From assembly GCA_016794165.1 (NCBI GenBank), contig JAEUKV010000328.1, positions 1 to 49,001 of the forward strand: DNA of 49,001 bases, in the 5' to 3' direction. The position numbers and the translations under genes were made by a program. Origin of the DNA: Rhodospirillaceae bacterium (GTDB lineage Bacteria > Pseudomonadota > Alphaproteobacteria > Dongiales > Dongiaceae). A model generated the notes under the pieces. The model made no database searches and was not told the origin of the DNA. It was given only the letters and a program-made list of their open reading frames with translations. Shown piece by piece: positions 34,984 through 43,634 of this stretch; the first letter of the stretch is position 1, and every line of letters begins with the position of its first letter.

Positions 34984-37101
34984 TCAGCCGAGTCCGAGTT
35001 CCGCACGCTGGCGCCGGCTCCAGGCCTGGGTCAGCCGGTCGGCGATCATGGCAATGGCCGCCATGCCGAGGCCGGCCACCATGCCGACGCCGAAATCGCC
35101 GTTGCCAAGGCCCACATAGACCTGCTGGCCAAGCTCCTTGGTTCCCACCAGCGCCGTGATGACCAGCATGGAGATGCCGTACATGATGGTCTGGTTGAGG
35201 CCGAGCATCAGGCCCGGCCGGGCCAGCGGCAGTTTCACCTGGAAGAGCAGCTGCCGGGTCGTGCAGCCCATGCAGGTGGCAGCCTCAACCACCTCGGTCG
35301 ACAGGCTGCGCAGGGCATTCTCCGAATAACGGATGGCAGGCACGATCGCATAGAGGCAGATCGCGAGCAGCGCCGTGAACTCGCCGACCTTGAAGATCAT
35401 GACGATAGGGATCAGCAGGACGAACAGCGGCATGGTCTGCAGCGTATCGTTGATCGGGCGCAGGATATGGGAAACGCGCGGGCTGTGCGCTGCCCAGATG
35501 CCGAGCGCAGTACCGACCAGGAAAGACAGCAGGACTGCGATGCCGCAAAGATAGATCGAGAGAATCGCGTATTCCCAGATTCCCGCGACCAGCAGATAGA
35601 CGAGCCCCAGCCCGGTGCCGAGCGCCAGCGAACGACCCCCGACCTTCCAGGCCAGCGCCGTTCCCAGGGCGACGAGCCCCAGCCACGGCAGATTGGTGAT
35701 GCCGAAGAAATAGACCGCCGACCAGATCACGATGCCGATCCCCGCCATCAGCGACCAGGTGCGCGCGGCATAGACGGCAAGGCCGCCCAGCACCAGAACA
35801 TAGAGCACCGTATGGATGGTCGACCAGGCGAAGCCCCAGGTGGCCGGCTTGACCGTCGCCTCGAGCCCGAGCCTGACCGGTAGCATGGCGAAATAGAATG
35901 CCGCCTTCTTGATCAGTTCGATCCAGCTCTTGCCAGCCACGATGAAGGTGGAGATCGCGCTGTCGATCGAGCGCGCTGGGAAAAAGCGCCAGTCCCGCGG
36001 CCATTCGGCCAGCGCCGGCAACACTTGAGCGAGCAGCAGGAACAAGGCGACCAGGGCCAGACCGATCAGTAGATGCCGATGCCGCGTCAAGGCGGCTTGT
36101 GCCGGCGGATCACCTGCACGGTCGCGCGCCGCGATCGCCCAGGTAATGCGATCCATGATCATGGCGATGAGGGCGATGACGATGCCGGCCAGGAAGGCTT
36201 CGCCAAAGGACGCCTTGCGCATGGTCGAGAGCACCGCCCAGCCGATATCCGCCGAGCCGCCGATGATCGACGCCACGATGACCATGCTGAGTGCCGCCAT
36301 GGTCGTCTGGTTGATACCGAGCATGATCTGGCGCCGGGCGGCGGGAACCTGAACCAGCCAGAACAGTTGTCGTGGCGTGGCACCCGACATGCGACCGGAC
36401 TCGACGACCTCCTCGGGGACTTCCTTGAGTCCGAGCTGCGTGTTGCGCACCATTGCCGGGAAGGCATAGAGCAGACTGGTGATGAGACCGGTCACGGGGC
36501 CGAAGCCGAACAGCTTGATGACCGGGAGGAGATAGGCAAAGGTCGGCACGGTCTGCAGGAAATCGAGCGTGGGGACGATGATGCGCTCGGCCGCGCGCCA
36601 GCGATAGGCAGCAACACCCAGCAGAAAGCCGATGGCAACCGAAAGCGGCACCGAAATCGCGACCAAAGAGAGCGTGTTCATGCTCTCGATCCAGAAGCCG
36701 ACCACCACCATATAGAGCATGCCGACCACGCTGAAAGCCGCGAGGCGCCACCCAGATACCCGGTACGCCAGCATTGCCACGATCGAGATCGTCGCGGGCC
36801 AGGGCAGCCAGTGCAGGACCGCCTGCACGGCGGCGATCGGCCATTGCAGCAGCCAGGCGATGCCCTTGAAGATGAAGCCGAAGCTGTCGACGAACCAGCT
36901 CATGAACTGATTGAGTGCCGGCGTGATGGGCAGAACCAGCTCCGCCGGGTAGGTCTTGAGCCAGGGCAAGAGGGCGTTGAAGCCGGGACTTACCAGAAGG
37001 AACGCGGTGATGGCCAGCCAGACCAGCGCCTGCCGGTCGAGCCCGCGCACCAAATCGCCGCCGATGCGGCGGCTAGGCAGCGTTTGGCTGTGACTTTGCA
37101 T
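34984..37101 (-). CDS. Glycine betaine/choline-type ABC transporter permease, double-domain
   Basis: A 705-residue inner-membrane protein holding two ProW-type permease domains in tandem. The first (about 150-330) has QTVPTFAYLLPVIKLFGFGPVTGLITSLLYAFPAMVRNTQLG and an EAA-like loop EEVVESGRMSGATPRQLFWLVQVP. The second (about 480-690) has QTMPLFVLLIPIVMIFKVGEFTALLAICLYAIVPAIRYSENAL and TEVVEAATCMGCTTRQLLFQVKLP. Single-domain ProW-type proteins are about half this size and act as dimers, so this is a fused dimer. The start (ATG 37101) overlaps the ATPase gene by 29 bases, implying translational coupling. It forms the channel of the quaternary-amine-type importer. Confidence 0.93.
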   Translation of the reverse strand: MQSHSQTLPSRRIGGDLVRGLDRQALVWLAITAFLLVSPGFNALLPWLKTYPAELVLPITPALNQFMSWFVDSFGFIFKGIAWLLQWPIAAVQAVLHWLPWPATISIVAMLAYRVSGWRLAAFSVVGMLYMVVVGFWIESMNTLSLVAISVPLSVAIGFLLGVAAYRWRAAERIIVPTLDFLQTVPTFAYLLPVIKLFGFGPVTGLITSLLYAFPAMVRNTQLGLKEVPEEVVESGRMSGATPRQLFWLVQVPAARRQIMLGINQTTMAALSMVIVASIIGGSADIGWAVLSTMRKASFGEAFLAGIVIALIAMIMDRITWAIAARDRAGDPPAQAALTRHRHLLIGLALVALFLLLAQVLPALAEWPRDWRFFPARSIDSAISTFIVAGKSWIELIKKAAFYFAMLPVRLGLEATVKPATWGFAWSTIHTVLYVLVLGGLAVYAARTWSLMAGIGIVIWSAVYFFGITNLPWLGLVALGTALAWKVGGRSLALGTGLGLVYLLVAGIWEYAILSIYLCGIAVLLSFLVGTALGIWAAHSPRVSHILRPINDTLQTMPLFVLLIPIVMIFKVGEFTALLAICLYAIVPAIRYSENALRSLSTEVVEAATCMGCTTRQLLFQVKLPLARPGLMLGLNQTIMYGISMLVITALVGTKELGQQVYVGLGNGDFGVGMVAGLGMAAIAMIADRLTQAWSRRQRAELGLG

Positions 37102-38143
37102 CGGCCAATACCGCAATGACGCTGCCCGGCGTCACCATGCCAAGGGCGTTGCCGGCCACGTCGACGACGCGCAACCCAGCGGGTCGGGCCGCCAGTTCCG
37201 GCAACAGATCTTCCAGCTTGACGCGACCGTCGATCTTCGGCGCGTCGGCTGCAACACTCAGACTGGCATCGATCGCGTCCGCCGAGGTGAGGACCCGGGA
37301 ACGCGGCACTTCGCTGGTGAATTCGGCGACATAGGAATCCGCCGGATTGAGCACCAGATCGGCCGGTGCGCCCATCTGTACGATCCGGCCATCGCGCATG
37401 ATGGCCATCCGATCGGCGATCCGCAGGGCCTCGAGGAAGTCGTGCGTGATGAAGACAATGGACTTGCGCAGCAATTGCTGCAGCCGCAGGAACTCGTCCT
37501 GCATCTGGCGGCGAATGAGGGGATCCAGTGCCGAGAACGGTTCATCGAGGAACCATAGTTCCGGATCGACCGCCAGCGAGCGGGCGATGCCGACCCGCTG
37601 TTGCTGGCCGCCGGAGAGCTGATGGGGAAAGGCCGCCTCCCGCTCCTTCAGGCCGACCAGCTCGATCATCTTGCGCGCCCTGGCGTGGCGCTCGCCCTCG
37701 CTCGAGCCCTGCAGGCGCAGCGGAAAGGCGACATTGTCCAGCACGGTGAGATGCGGCAGCAGGCCGAAGCTCTGAAACACCATGCCCATCTTGTGGCGGC
37801 GGATGTCGATAAGCTCGTCGGGCGAGGCCTTGAGCAGGTTGCGCCCATCCAGGCGCACTTCGCCGGCCGTGGGCTCGACCAGGCGCGAGAGGCACCGCAC
37901 CACGGTCGACTTTCCGGACCCCGACAGGCCCATGATGACGAAGATCTCGCCCACCCGCACGTCGAAACTGACATCGCAGGCCGCCACGATATGGCCGGTT
38001 TCGCGGATGCGCCGCGCCAGGGCGGCGGTGTCGCCTGGTGCGTCCGTTCCCGTGAAGAAGCTGGCGGCGTCCTTGCCGTAGACCTTCCACAGATTTCGGC
38101 AGGACAGCTTGATTTGATCGCTTGCCTGTCCATTGTCGGGCAT
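37073..38143 (-). CDS. Glycine betaine/choline-type ABC transporter ATPase (ProV/OpuAA-like)
   Basis: A 356-residue ATPase with the N-terminal ProV-type insertion before the ABC core (LWKVYGKDAASFFTG). It then has Walker A GLSGSGKST (72-80), QSFGLLPHLTVLDNV, the signature LSGGQQQR (176-183), Walker B LWFLDEP (196-202) and THDFLEALRIADRMAIM. The C-terminal stretch (KLEDLLPELAARPAGLRVVDVAGNALGMVTPGSVI) looks like a single CBS-type element, the osmosensing region in OpuA. ATG 38143 has AAGGA six nucleotides upstream, better than GTG 38158. It follows the binding-protein gene after a 175-nt gap with a strong hairpin, and overlaps the permease start. Confidence 0.95.
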   Translation of the reverse strand: MPDNGQASDQIKLSCRNLWKVYGKDAASFFTGTDAPGDTAALARRIRETGHIVAACDVSFDVRVGEIFVIMGLSGSGKSTVVRCLSRLVEPTAGEVRLDGRNLLKASPDELIDIRRHKMGMVFQSFGLLPHLTVLDNVAFPLRLQGSSEGERHARARKMIELVGLKEREAAFPHQLSGGQQQRVGIARSLAVDPELWFLDEPFSALDPLIRRQMQDEFLRLQQLLRKSIVFITHDFLEALRIADRMAIMRDGRIVQMGAPADLVLNPADSYVAEFTSEVPRSRVLTSADAIDASLSVAADAPKIDGRVKLEDLLPELAARPAGLRVVDVAGNALGMVTPGSVIAVLADAKSQPNAA

Positions 38144-38271
38144 CGCCAATCCTTCCACGCTTCCGGAGTTGCGCCCACATCGGCGCCCAGCCCAGCGGCT
38201 TCATACTGCCAGCGACGACCCGATTGGGAAAGCGCTCAACCGCCCCTGGATGAAGACACGCCAAACATCGG

Positions 38272-38300
38272 GGGCCAGGTCCCCGCCGGGAACCTGGCCC
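38272..38300 (-). terminator. GC-rich hairpin between binding-protein and ATPase genes
   Basis: Read as RNA of the minus strand, arms GGGCCAGGTTCCC and GGGGACCTGGCCC pair over 13 bp with one G-U wobble and a GGC loop. It begins 18 nt after the binding-protein stop and has no U-tract. It probably acts as a 3' stabiliser or partial terminator lowering expression of the downstream ATPase and permease, not as a full operon end. The rest of the 175-nt gap shows nothing else. Confidence 0.65.
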
Positions 38301-38318
38301 TCATGTCTGTGCGGTCGG

Positions 38319-39290
38319 TCAGCTTGTCGCCTTGGAAACCCAGTTCTGCCAGACGCTTTCGTTCTGGTCCATCCACTCCTGGACGACTTCCTTGATGTCG
38401 CGGCCCTTGTTGTCCACTTCGAACATCAGCTTTTGCTGGGTGGTGTTGTCGAGGCTCATCGCCTCAAGCACCTTCCAGGCGGCCGGCCACTTGTCCTTCA
38501 TGCCCTTCCAGGCCACCTTGCTGACATTGGCGGCCGGACGGCTGCAATCCCCGACTTTGTCCGGAATCGGCCCCTTGGTCGGATCTTCGTCGCAGCCCTC
38601 TTCATAGGGCGGCAGGTCGACCCACTTCATCTCGACTTCCGAGAACAGCCAGTGCGGCGCCCAGAACATGACCAGAACCGGCTCCTCGGCCGCGACCGCG
38701 CTCTTGATTTCCGCCACCATGGCGCCTTCGCTGCCGCCCGGAATGGCCGTCATCGGCAGGCCGAGGGCCGCGATCAGCGGCTCGGCGCGAGCACCCCAAT
38801 CGGCCGGATAGTCGATCACCCGGCCATTGGGCATGGTCTCCGGCGTGGCAAAGGCCTCGCCGCAGTTCATCAAGGCCTTCCAGTCGGGCAGACCCGGACA
38901 TTTCGCTTCCATATAGGCCGGATAGACCCAGGATTCGACGGCGTCGATGCCGAGCGGCCCGAGCAGGACCAAATCCCCGCTGGCCACCGCCTTGGGATAG
39001 ATCTCGCCGACATTGTTGTCCCAGTTTTCGGGATTGGCGGTGAGGTTGCCGCTCACCATTGCTTCATATTGCGGCACGGCACCCGCGGTCACATATTCGA
39101 CCGTGTAGCCCATCTTTTCCAGAACCGAGCCATAGATGTAGGACGAGGCCAGCTGGCCGGTCCATTCGTTGAGGGCGAGCTTGATCGGATCCTTGGATTC
39201 GGGAACCGATTGTGCCTGAGCAACACCCGCCACCAGTACCATCGTCGCCGTGGTCGCGAGCAGCCGCCACGATTTTGCTAGATTTCCCAT
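38319..39290 (-). CDS. Glycine betaine/choline-type substrate-binding protein (OpuAC-like)
   Basis: A 323-residue periplasmic binding protein of the OpuAC/ProX family. The signal peptide MGNLAKSWRLLATTATMVLVAGVAQAQS is clear, with cleavage near residue 26. The mature part has IKLALNEWTGQLASSYIYGSVLEKMGYTVEYV, ENWDNNVGEIYPK and EEPVLVMFWAPHWLFSEVEMKWVDLPPY, whose conserved Trp residues form the aromatic cage for quaternary ammonium groups. Cysteines in KCPGLP, MNCGEA, EEGCDEDP and GDCSRP may form disulfides. ATG 39290 has AGGGA eight nucleotides upstream; ATG 39296 is two codons earlier but too close. It is the first gene of the transporter operon. The ligand is inferred to be betaine-, choline- or carnitine-like. 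Confidence 0.92.
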   Translation of the reverse strand: MGNLAKSWRLLATTATMVLVAGVAQAQSVPESKDPIKLALNEWTGQLASSYIYGSVLEKMGYTVEYVTAGAVPQYEAMVSGNLTANPENWDNNVGEIYPKAVASGDLVLLGPLGIDAVESWVYPAYMEAKCPGLPDWKALMNCGEAFATPETMPNGRVIDYPADWGARAEPLIAALGLPMTAIPGGSEGAMVAEIKSAVAAEEPVLVMFWAPHWLFSEVEMKWVDLPPYEEGCDEDPTKGPIPDKVGDCSRPAANVSKVAWKGMKDKWPAAWKVLEAMSLDNTTQQKLMFEVDNKGRDIKEVVQEWMDQNESVWQNWVSKATS

Positions 39291-39465
39291 TCGCATCTTC
39301 CCTGTTCTCCCTTCGTTGGCCGTTCGGCAGTTGACCGCTCCGGTAGGCTCCGCAGTCAGGTCACTACTCAACGCGAGCTTGGTCGCTCATTGAAATCACA
39401 TTGGCTTGATAACGCAAACCCGATTCAGAACGCGGCATCCAGCCGGCACAATCTATCCAATCCCC

Positions 39466-39491
39466 GACTTTGCCCGCCCTGACTTTGCCCG
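39466..39491 (+). repeat. Direct repeat of an 11-mer
   Basis: GACTTTGCCCG occurs at 39466-39476 and again at 39481-39491, 15 nt apart start to start. It may be a pair of regulator half-sites or a chance duplication; nothing further supports a role. Confidence 0.45.
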
Positions 39492-39571
39492 GGGAGGTTT
39501 GGATCGCAGATACACCACCCCGTCATTCCCCGCATCGCCCATCATGATGGCCAATTCTGCGCCTACACGTT

Positions 39572-39601
39572 ATTTTATTATCCAATCAAAAAATTGGACA
39601 A
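39572..39601 (-). promoter_or_regulatory. Candidate promoter with internal dyad for the betaine-type operon
   Basis: On the minus strand TTGTCC (39601-39596), an 18-bp spacer and TAAAAT (39577-39572) resemble a promoter. Within the spacer region TCCAAT and ATTGGA (39581-39598) form a perfect 6-bp inverted repeat around six bases, a classical repressor position. It would give a leader of about 280 nt before the binding-protein start. Confidence 0.4.
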
Positions 39602-39676
39602 GCATCAAGGAAATTCTGAGCATGACCTGGATCGGGGCGGGCGGGGGTCCTTCGAACCCGCGCCCCGGATCCTGGC

Positions 39677-41686
39677 TCAGCAGTAATCCCGCGGCAGATC
39701 GTAGGATTCCTCGTCGCTGAAGATGCGCACGCCACTGTCGAATGCATCCATGCGCGCGGTGATATGGAAGACATCCCGTGCCGCGGCGAGGCTGGTGACA
39801 CTGACGGTACGGGCCTCCCAATCCGGCCCTTTCAGCATCTGCTCGTAGCTGATCTCGACCCGATAGCTGAGCGGATCGTTGTTCCGGATCCGGTAGGTCT
39901 CGATCACGCGACAATCGGAGGTGACGCCGATCTCGCTGAAATGATAGCCCCCGGCATCCTTGGTGTTGACGAGCACGGTCTCGCCGGCCGCTATGTCGAT
40001 CTGTACGTCGCGGGCGCTGCGACCTGGCCGAGTGACATGACCCGGGGCCGGCGGTGCCGCCTCGGCCGGCGGCACCGCGATGGGCGGATCCCCGGTGTCA
40101 CTGGGGCGCACGGGCAGGAACAACTGGCAACCGTCGGTGTGGAGGCTCAGCGTCACTGCCTCGGGTGCCGGCATCATCATCGGCCAGTAATTGGTCGAGA
40201 CCGCGACGCGCAGGCGATGGCCGGGCAGAAAGGCGTGAGCGATGTAGTTGAGAGGAATCCGCGCGCTGTAGCGCCGGCCGGGCTCAAGGTCGACCGGCGC
40301 GGCCTGGTCGTCCTTGTGGTTGAGGCTGAAGACGCAGAAGGTGACGCGGGTCGAGGTGCCGTCGGCGGCGACGTCGTTGAGGCGCACGGCAACGCGCGCC
40401 ACCGGCCGGTCGACGCTGAACGCCAGTTCCACAATGGGCTGGCCGAAGATCTCCAGCCGTTCGGCCAGCATTGCGCCGTCGAAACACAGCGACATGCCAT
40501 CATCGGCGCGCTGGTCGTCCGGATAGTCCCCGTCGCTGTCGCCGTAGGAACACCATTCGACCGATCCCAGGCCGCAATTCTGCGGCGATTTGACAGCGAG
40601 CGTCACGCTTTCGGTCGCTCCGAGGCGGCGGTCACCGAAAGGAATTTTCCGGGTTTCGATCCGCGGGCTCGGCCAGTCGGTCTCGGCGATCCAGCGGCCC
40701 GGTCGCTCCATGGCGCAAGGGTCGGGCGTATATGAATCGTTCATCCATGCGATCAGGCGCGGATCGCGCTCCACGCCGGTATCGATATCTTTCAACCAGC
40801 GGTCCCACCAGCGCAGGGCCTCCTGCAGGAAACCCGCCTGCGGACCGGGCAGGGCGTTGTGGGGATAGGCGTGACCCCAGGGGCCGATCCATCCCTTCAC
40901 CGGCGCCTTGATATGCTGGCACAGGCGCGGCACGGCGTTGGAATAACCGTCCTCCCAGCCGCCGATGGCAAAGACCGGACAGGCGATGGCCGTGTAGTCC
41001 TCGATCACCGAGGCCTGGCGCCAATAGGCGTCGCGGCGCTGATGGCCACCCCAGATGTGGAACGGAAAGCGGTAGTGCCGCAGGCGCGCCAGCCATGCCT
41101 CGCGCCAGATATCACCCACGATTTCCGGATCCGGCGGCAGCACTGCATAGGCGTACATTGCCGAGGCCCAGGAGAAATTGTCGTGCAGCAGCACGCCCTG
41201 CATGTAGTGGACGTCGTCGTTGTAGCGGTCGTCGGAGGCGTCGACCGTGATGATCGCGCGCAGGGCCGGCGGCCGGTGTGCGGCCACCTGCAACGCATTG
41301 AAGCCGCCCCACGAAATTCCCATCATGCCGACCCTGCCGGCGCACCAGGACTGTCGTGCGATCCAGTCGATGGCGGCGACAAGATCGGCCTGCTCTGCGG
41401 GGGTGTATTCGTCGTCGGGGAGGCCGTCCGATTCGCCGGTGCCACGCAGGTCGATGCGCAGAACCGCATAGCCGTGTCCCGCGACATAAGGATGCATTTC
41501 ATCGTCGCGATAGCGCAGGCCGTCACGCTTGCGATAGGGAACGCATTCGATAACGGCCGGGACGGGTTTGTCATCGGCGTCTTCGGGCAGCCACATGCGC
41601 GCGGCGAGCCGGGTTCCATCGGGCAGTGGAATCCAGATGTTCTCGATATGACGGACGGCATGGGGGAATGTGGTCACGACGGTCAT
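39677..41686 (-). CDS. CocE/NonD (X-Pro dipeptidyl-peptidase-like) hydrolase
   Basis: A 669-residue serine hydrolase of the CocE/NonD, S15-like family. The alpha/beta-hydrolase domain has the nucleophile Ser125 in GISWGGF, Asp246 in GGWEDGY and His272 in GPWGHAYPH. A C-terminal galactose-binding-like jelly roll from about residue 430 contains SLNHKDDQAAPVDLEPGRRYSARIPLNYIAHAFLPGHRLRVAVSTNYWP, as in cocaine esterase and PepX. No signal peptide is seen, so it acts in the cytoplasm. It diverges from an Opp-type peptide transporter, which suggests X-Pro dipeptide release or cleavage of imported acyl-peptides. Substrates in this family vary (esters, beta-lactam esters, X-Pro peptides). Confidence 0.9.
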   Translation of the reverse strand: MTVVTTFPHAVRHIENIWIPLPDGTRLAARMWLPEDADDKPVPAVIECVPYRKRDGLRYRDDEMHPYVAGHGYAVLRIDLRGTGESDGLPDDEYTPAEQADLVAAIDWIARQSWCAGRVGMMGISWGGFNALQVAAHRPPALRAIITVDASDDRYNDDVHYMQGVLLHDNFSWASAMYAYAVLPPDPEIVGDIWREAWLARLRHYRFPFHIWGGHQRRDAYWRQASVIEDYTAIACPVFAIGGWEDGYSNAVPRLCQHIKAPVKGWIGPWGHAYPHNALPGPQAGFLQEALRWWDRWLKDIDTGVERDPRLIAWMNDSYTPDPCAMERPGRWIAETDWPSPRIETRKIPFGDRRLGATESVTLAVKSPQNCGLGSVEWCSYGDSDGDYPDDQRADDGMSLCFDGAMLAERLEIFGQPIVELAFSVDRPVARVAVRLNDVAADGTSTRVTFCVFSLNHKDDQAAPVDLEPGRRYSARIPLNYIAHAFLPGHRLRVAVSTNYWPMMMPAPEAVTLSLHTDGCQLFLPVRPSDTGDPPIAVPPAEAAPPAPGHVTRPGRSARDVQIDIAAGETVLVNTKDAGGYHFSEIGVTSDCRVIETYRIRNNDPLSYRVEISYEQMLKGPDWEARTVSVTSLAAARDVFHITARMDAFDSGVRIFSDEESYDLPRDYC

Positions 41687-41738
41687 CTGGATCCTTTCCG
41701 GATTGGAGCGGGTAACGGACAGGCTGGCCTGATGCGAA

Positions 41739-41753
41739 CTGGAACTGTTCCAG
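41739..41753. promoter_or_regulatory. Dyad upstream of the CocE-like gene
   Basis: CTGGAACTGTTCCAG is a perfect 7-bp inverted repeat around a central T, 53 nt before the CocE-like start and in the divergent region shared with the peptide transporter. It looks like a regulator site; the regulator is not in the window. Confidence 0.45.
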
Positions 41754-41800
41754 AGCGCGTTGAGCGCCCATTCAGGTGACGTGCGCCTAAACCATCGCCC

Positions 41801-41849
41801 TTGACAGAATAGAGGTACCCAAGCCTAGATTGCCACCGCTGTATACAGC
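41801..41849 (+). promoter_or_regulatory. Candidate promoter and GntR-like operator of the peptide transporter
   Basis: A perfect TTGACA (41801-41806) is followed after 19 bp by TAGATT (41826-41831), a loose promoter. Just downstream GCTGTATACAGC (41838-41849) is a perfect 12-bp palindrome with the GT-N2-AC core common to GntR-family operators. Together they could control the Opp operon. The remaining part of the 278-nt gap shows nothing else beyond the dyad at 41739. Confidence 0.4.
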
Positions 41850-41964
41850 ACCGGGCGGGCTTCTCAACAGGCCCTTGTGCTCGCGGCGATCACAAGCAAT
41901 AAGTTTTTTTCTGCGAATGTGCGGCCCGGCCCACGGGCCCAAGTGCAAGCAACGGGAGAGGTTC

Positions 41965-43563
41965 ATGATGTTGGCAAATTACTCGGCGCGGATGACGATC
42001 AGCGGGATGATTCTCGCCGCGATCGTCGCATTGGCGCAACCTGCGGCGGCAGAGAGCGTCCTGACGCGTGGCATGGGGTCCACCATCGGAACGCTCGACC
42101 CCCAGATCAATTTCCTCGCCTATGAAGGCTTCATCCTGGACGACATCTACGAGGGCTTGGTTTCCCCTGATCCCGCCGGCGAGCCGGTTCCGGGTGCGGC
42201 CGAGACGTGGGACATCTCGGACGATGGATTGACCTATACCTTCCACCTGCGCGACGGATTGAAGTGGTCGAACGGTGACCCGCTGGTGGCGCAGGATTTC
42301 GTCAATGGCGTCATCCGGACACTCGACCCGGCCACGGCTTCGGACAAGGGCTATATCTTCACCTCGACCATCTCCGTGGTCGGCGCGGCGGCCTTCAATG
42401 GCGGCGAATCGACCGATCCCGCGAGCGTCGGGGTCAGTGCGCCGGACGACAAGACCGTGGTGATCCAGCTTGAGAAGCCGGCTCCCTATGCCCTTTACAT
42501 CCTCAACTCGTTCTATTTCCCGCCCCTGCACAAGCCGAGCTTCGAGGCCTTTGGCGGCGACTTTATCAAGCCGGAAAACATCGTCACCAATGGCGCCTAT
42601 CACCTGATCGAGAACGTGCCGCAATCGCATGTCACGCTGGTGAAGAGCCCGACCTATTGGGGCGCCGACAGTGTCAAGATCGACAAGGTCATCTACCAGA
42701 TCACCGAGGACGACAACACGGCGGTGAAGCTGTTCAAGGCCGGCGAGCAGGACATTACCTATGACATTCCGAGCGACCAGATCGAGGCGTTGACGGCCGA
42801 ATTCGGCGACCAGGTGCATGTCACCAGCAGCACCGAAACGAACTATCTGAGCTTCAACATCACCAAGCCGCCCTTTGACGACATCCGCGTCCGCCAGGCC
42901 CTGGCGATGGCGCTCGACCGCGACGCCATCATCAACAAGGTGGTCAAGGGCGGTTATGTGCTCAACTGCGGCTATGTGATTCCCGTTCCCAATTATCCGC
43001 AGCCACAGCAGGCCGATTGCGCCATGCCCAAGGACGAGCGCGTGGCAAAGGCGCAGGAACTCTATGCCGAGGCCGGCTTCGGCCCCGACAATGTCCTCGC
43101 CCTGTCGATTGAATCGAGCAACAACGACGCCTACAAGAAGATCGCCGAGACCGCAGCGGTGATGTGGAAGCAGACGCTGGGCGTCGAGGCCAAGGTCAAT
43201 GCCCAGGACCGCGATTCCTGGCTGGCCGCCTTCAACGACGGCAACTGGCAGGTGTTCAACGACAACCTGGTGGGCGATTTCGCCGGGCCGGAAACCTTCC
43301 TCGCCTATATGGATCCGCGCGCCGAGGCCGGCTATGGCTGGCAGAGCCCGGAATACGAAGCTGCCTATGACAAGGCGATGTCGACCGAGGACCAGGCCGA
43401 GCGCTACAAGCTGCTGGCGGAGGCCGAGCGCGCGCTGCTGGATACCTATCTGGTGATCCCGCTCTCCTCCTCGCCCAGCCGTGCCCTGGTGAATTCCCGG
43501 GTCTCCGGCTGGGTCGACAACCCGGCCGGCTGGCACAGCACCAAATACATGTCCGTCCAGTAG
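41965..43563 (+). CDS. Peptide ABC transporter substrate-binding protein (family 5, OppA/DppA-like)
   Basis: A 532-residue periplasmic binding protein of the SBP_bac_5 family. The signal peptide reads ISGMILAAIVALAQPAAAES, with cleavage after AAA near residue 29. The mature part has STIGTLDPQINFLAYEGFILDDIYEGLVSPDPAGEPVPGAAETWDISDDGLTYTFHLRDGLKWSNGDPL and later PFDDIRVRQALAMALDRDAIINKVVKGG, the family hallmarks. GGGAGAGG precedes the tandem ATGs at 41965 and 41968. A 13-bp hairpin follows directly and separates it from the permease genes. Ligands of the family are di- to oligopeptides, also opines and nickel; peptidase neighbours favour peptides. Confidence 0.94.
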   Translation: MMLANYSARMTISGMILAAIVALAQPAAAESVLTRGMGSTIGTLDPQINFLAYEGFILDDIYEGLVSPDPAGEPVPGAAETWDISDDGLTYTFHLRDGLKWSNGDPLVAQDFVNGVIRTLDPATASDKGYIFTSTISVVGAAAFNGGESTDPASVGVSAPDDKTVVIQLEKPAPYALYILNSFYFPPLHKPSFEAFGGDFIKPENIVTNGAYHLIENVPQSHVTLVKSPTYWGADSVKIDKVIYQITEDDNTAVKLFKAGEQDITYDIPSDQIEALTAEFGDQVHVTSSTETNYLSFNITKPPFDDIRVRQALAMALDRDAIINKVVKGGYVLNCGYVIPVPNYPQPQQADCAMPKDERVAKAQELYAEAGFGPDNVLALSIESSNNDAYKKIAETAAVMWKQTLGVEAKVNAQDRDSWLAAFNDGNWQVFNDNLVGDFAGPETFLAYMDPRAEAGYGWQSPEYEAAYDKAMSTEDQAERYKLLAEAERALLDTYLVIPLSSSPSRALVNSRVSGWVDNPAGWHSTKYMSVQ

Positions 43564-43570
43564 CTGCCTA

Positions 43571-43600
43571 ACCGGGGTCCGCGCCAGCGCGGGCCCCGGT
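43571..43600 (+). terminator. GC-rich hairpin between peptide-binding-protein and permease genes
   Basis: ACCGGGGTCCGCG and CGCGGGCCCCGGT pair over 13 bp with a single G-U wobble and a CCAG loop, 7 nt after the stop codon. The following ATTTGGTTCT is only mildly U-rich. Such hairpins after binding-protein genes typically stabilise the upstream message and attenuate downstream permease expression. Confidence 0.7.
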
Positions 43601-43634
43601 ATTTGGTTCTCCTCTGATCCGGCCGTAGGGCAGC

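Larger units (their letters stand above)
39291..39676. other. Intergenic region between betaine-type operon and CocE-like gene
   Basis: No coding frame of quality is visible in these 386 bases. They hold the candidate promoter and dyad at 39572-39601, the direct repeat at 39466-39491 and an AT-rich block at 39565-39605 that stands out from its GC-rich surroundings. I saw no tRNA or small-RNA signature. Confidence 0.6.

Noticed and set aside
39646-39663. tRNA T-arm-like GGGTTCGAAGGACCC (minus strand)
   Set aside because: The loop and stem do not fit a T-arm (wrong 3' stem register), and no acceptor, D or anticodon stems can be placed around it.
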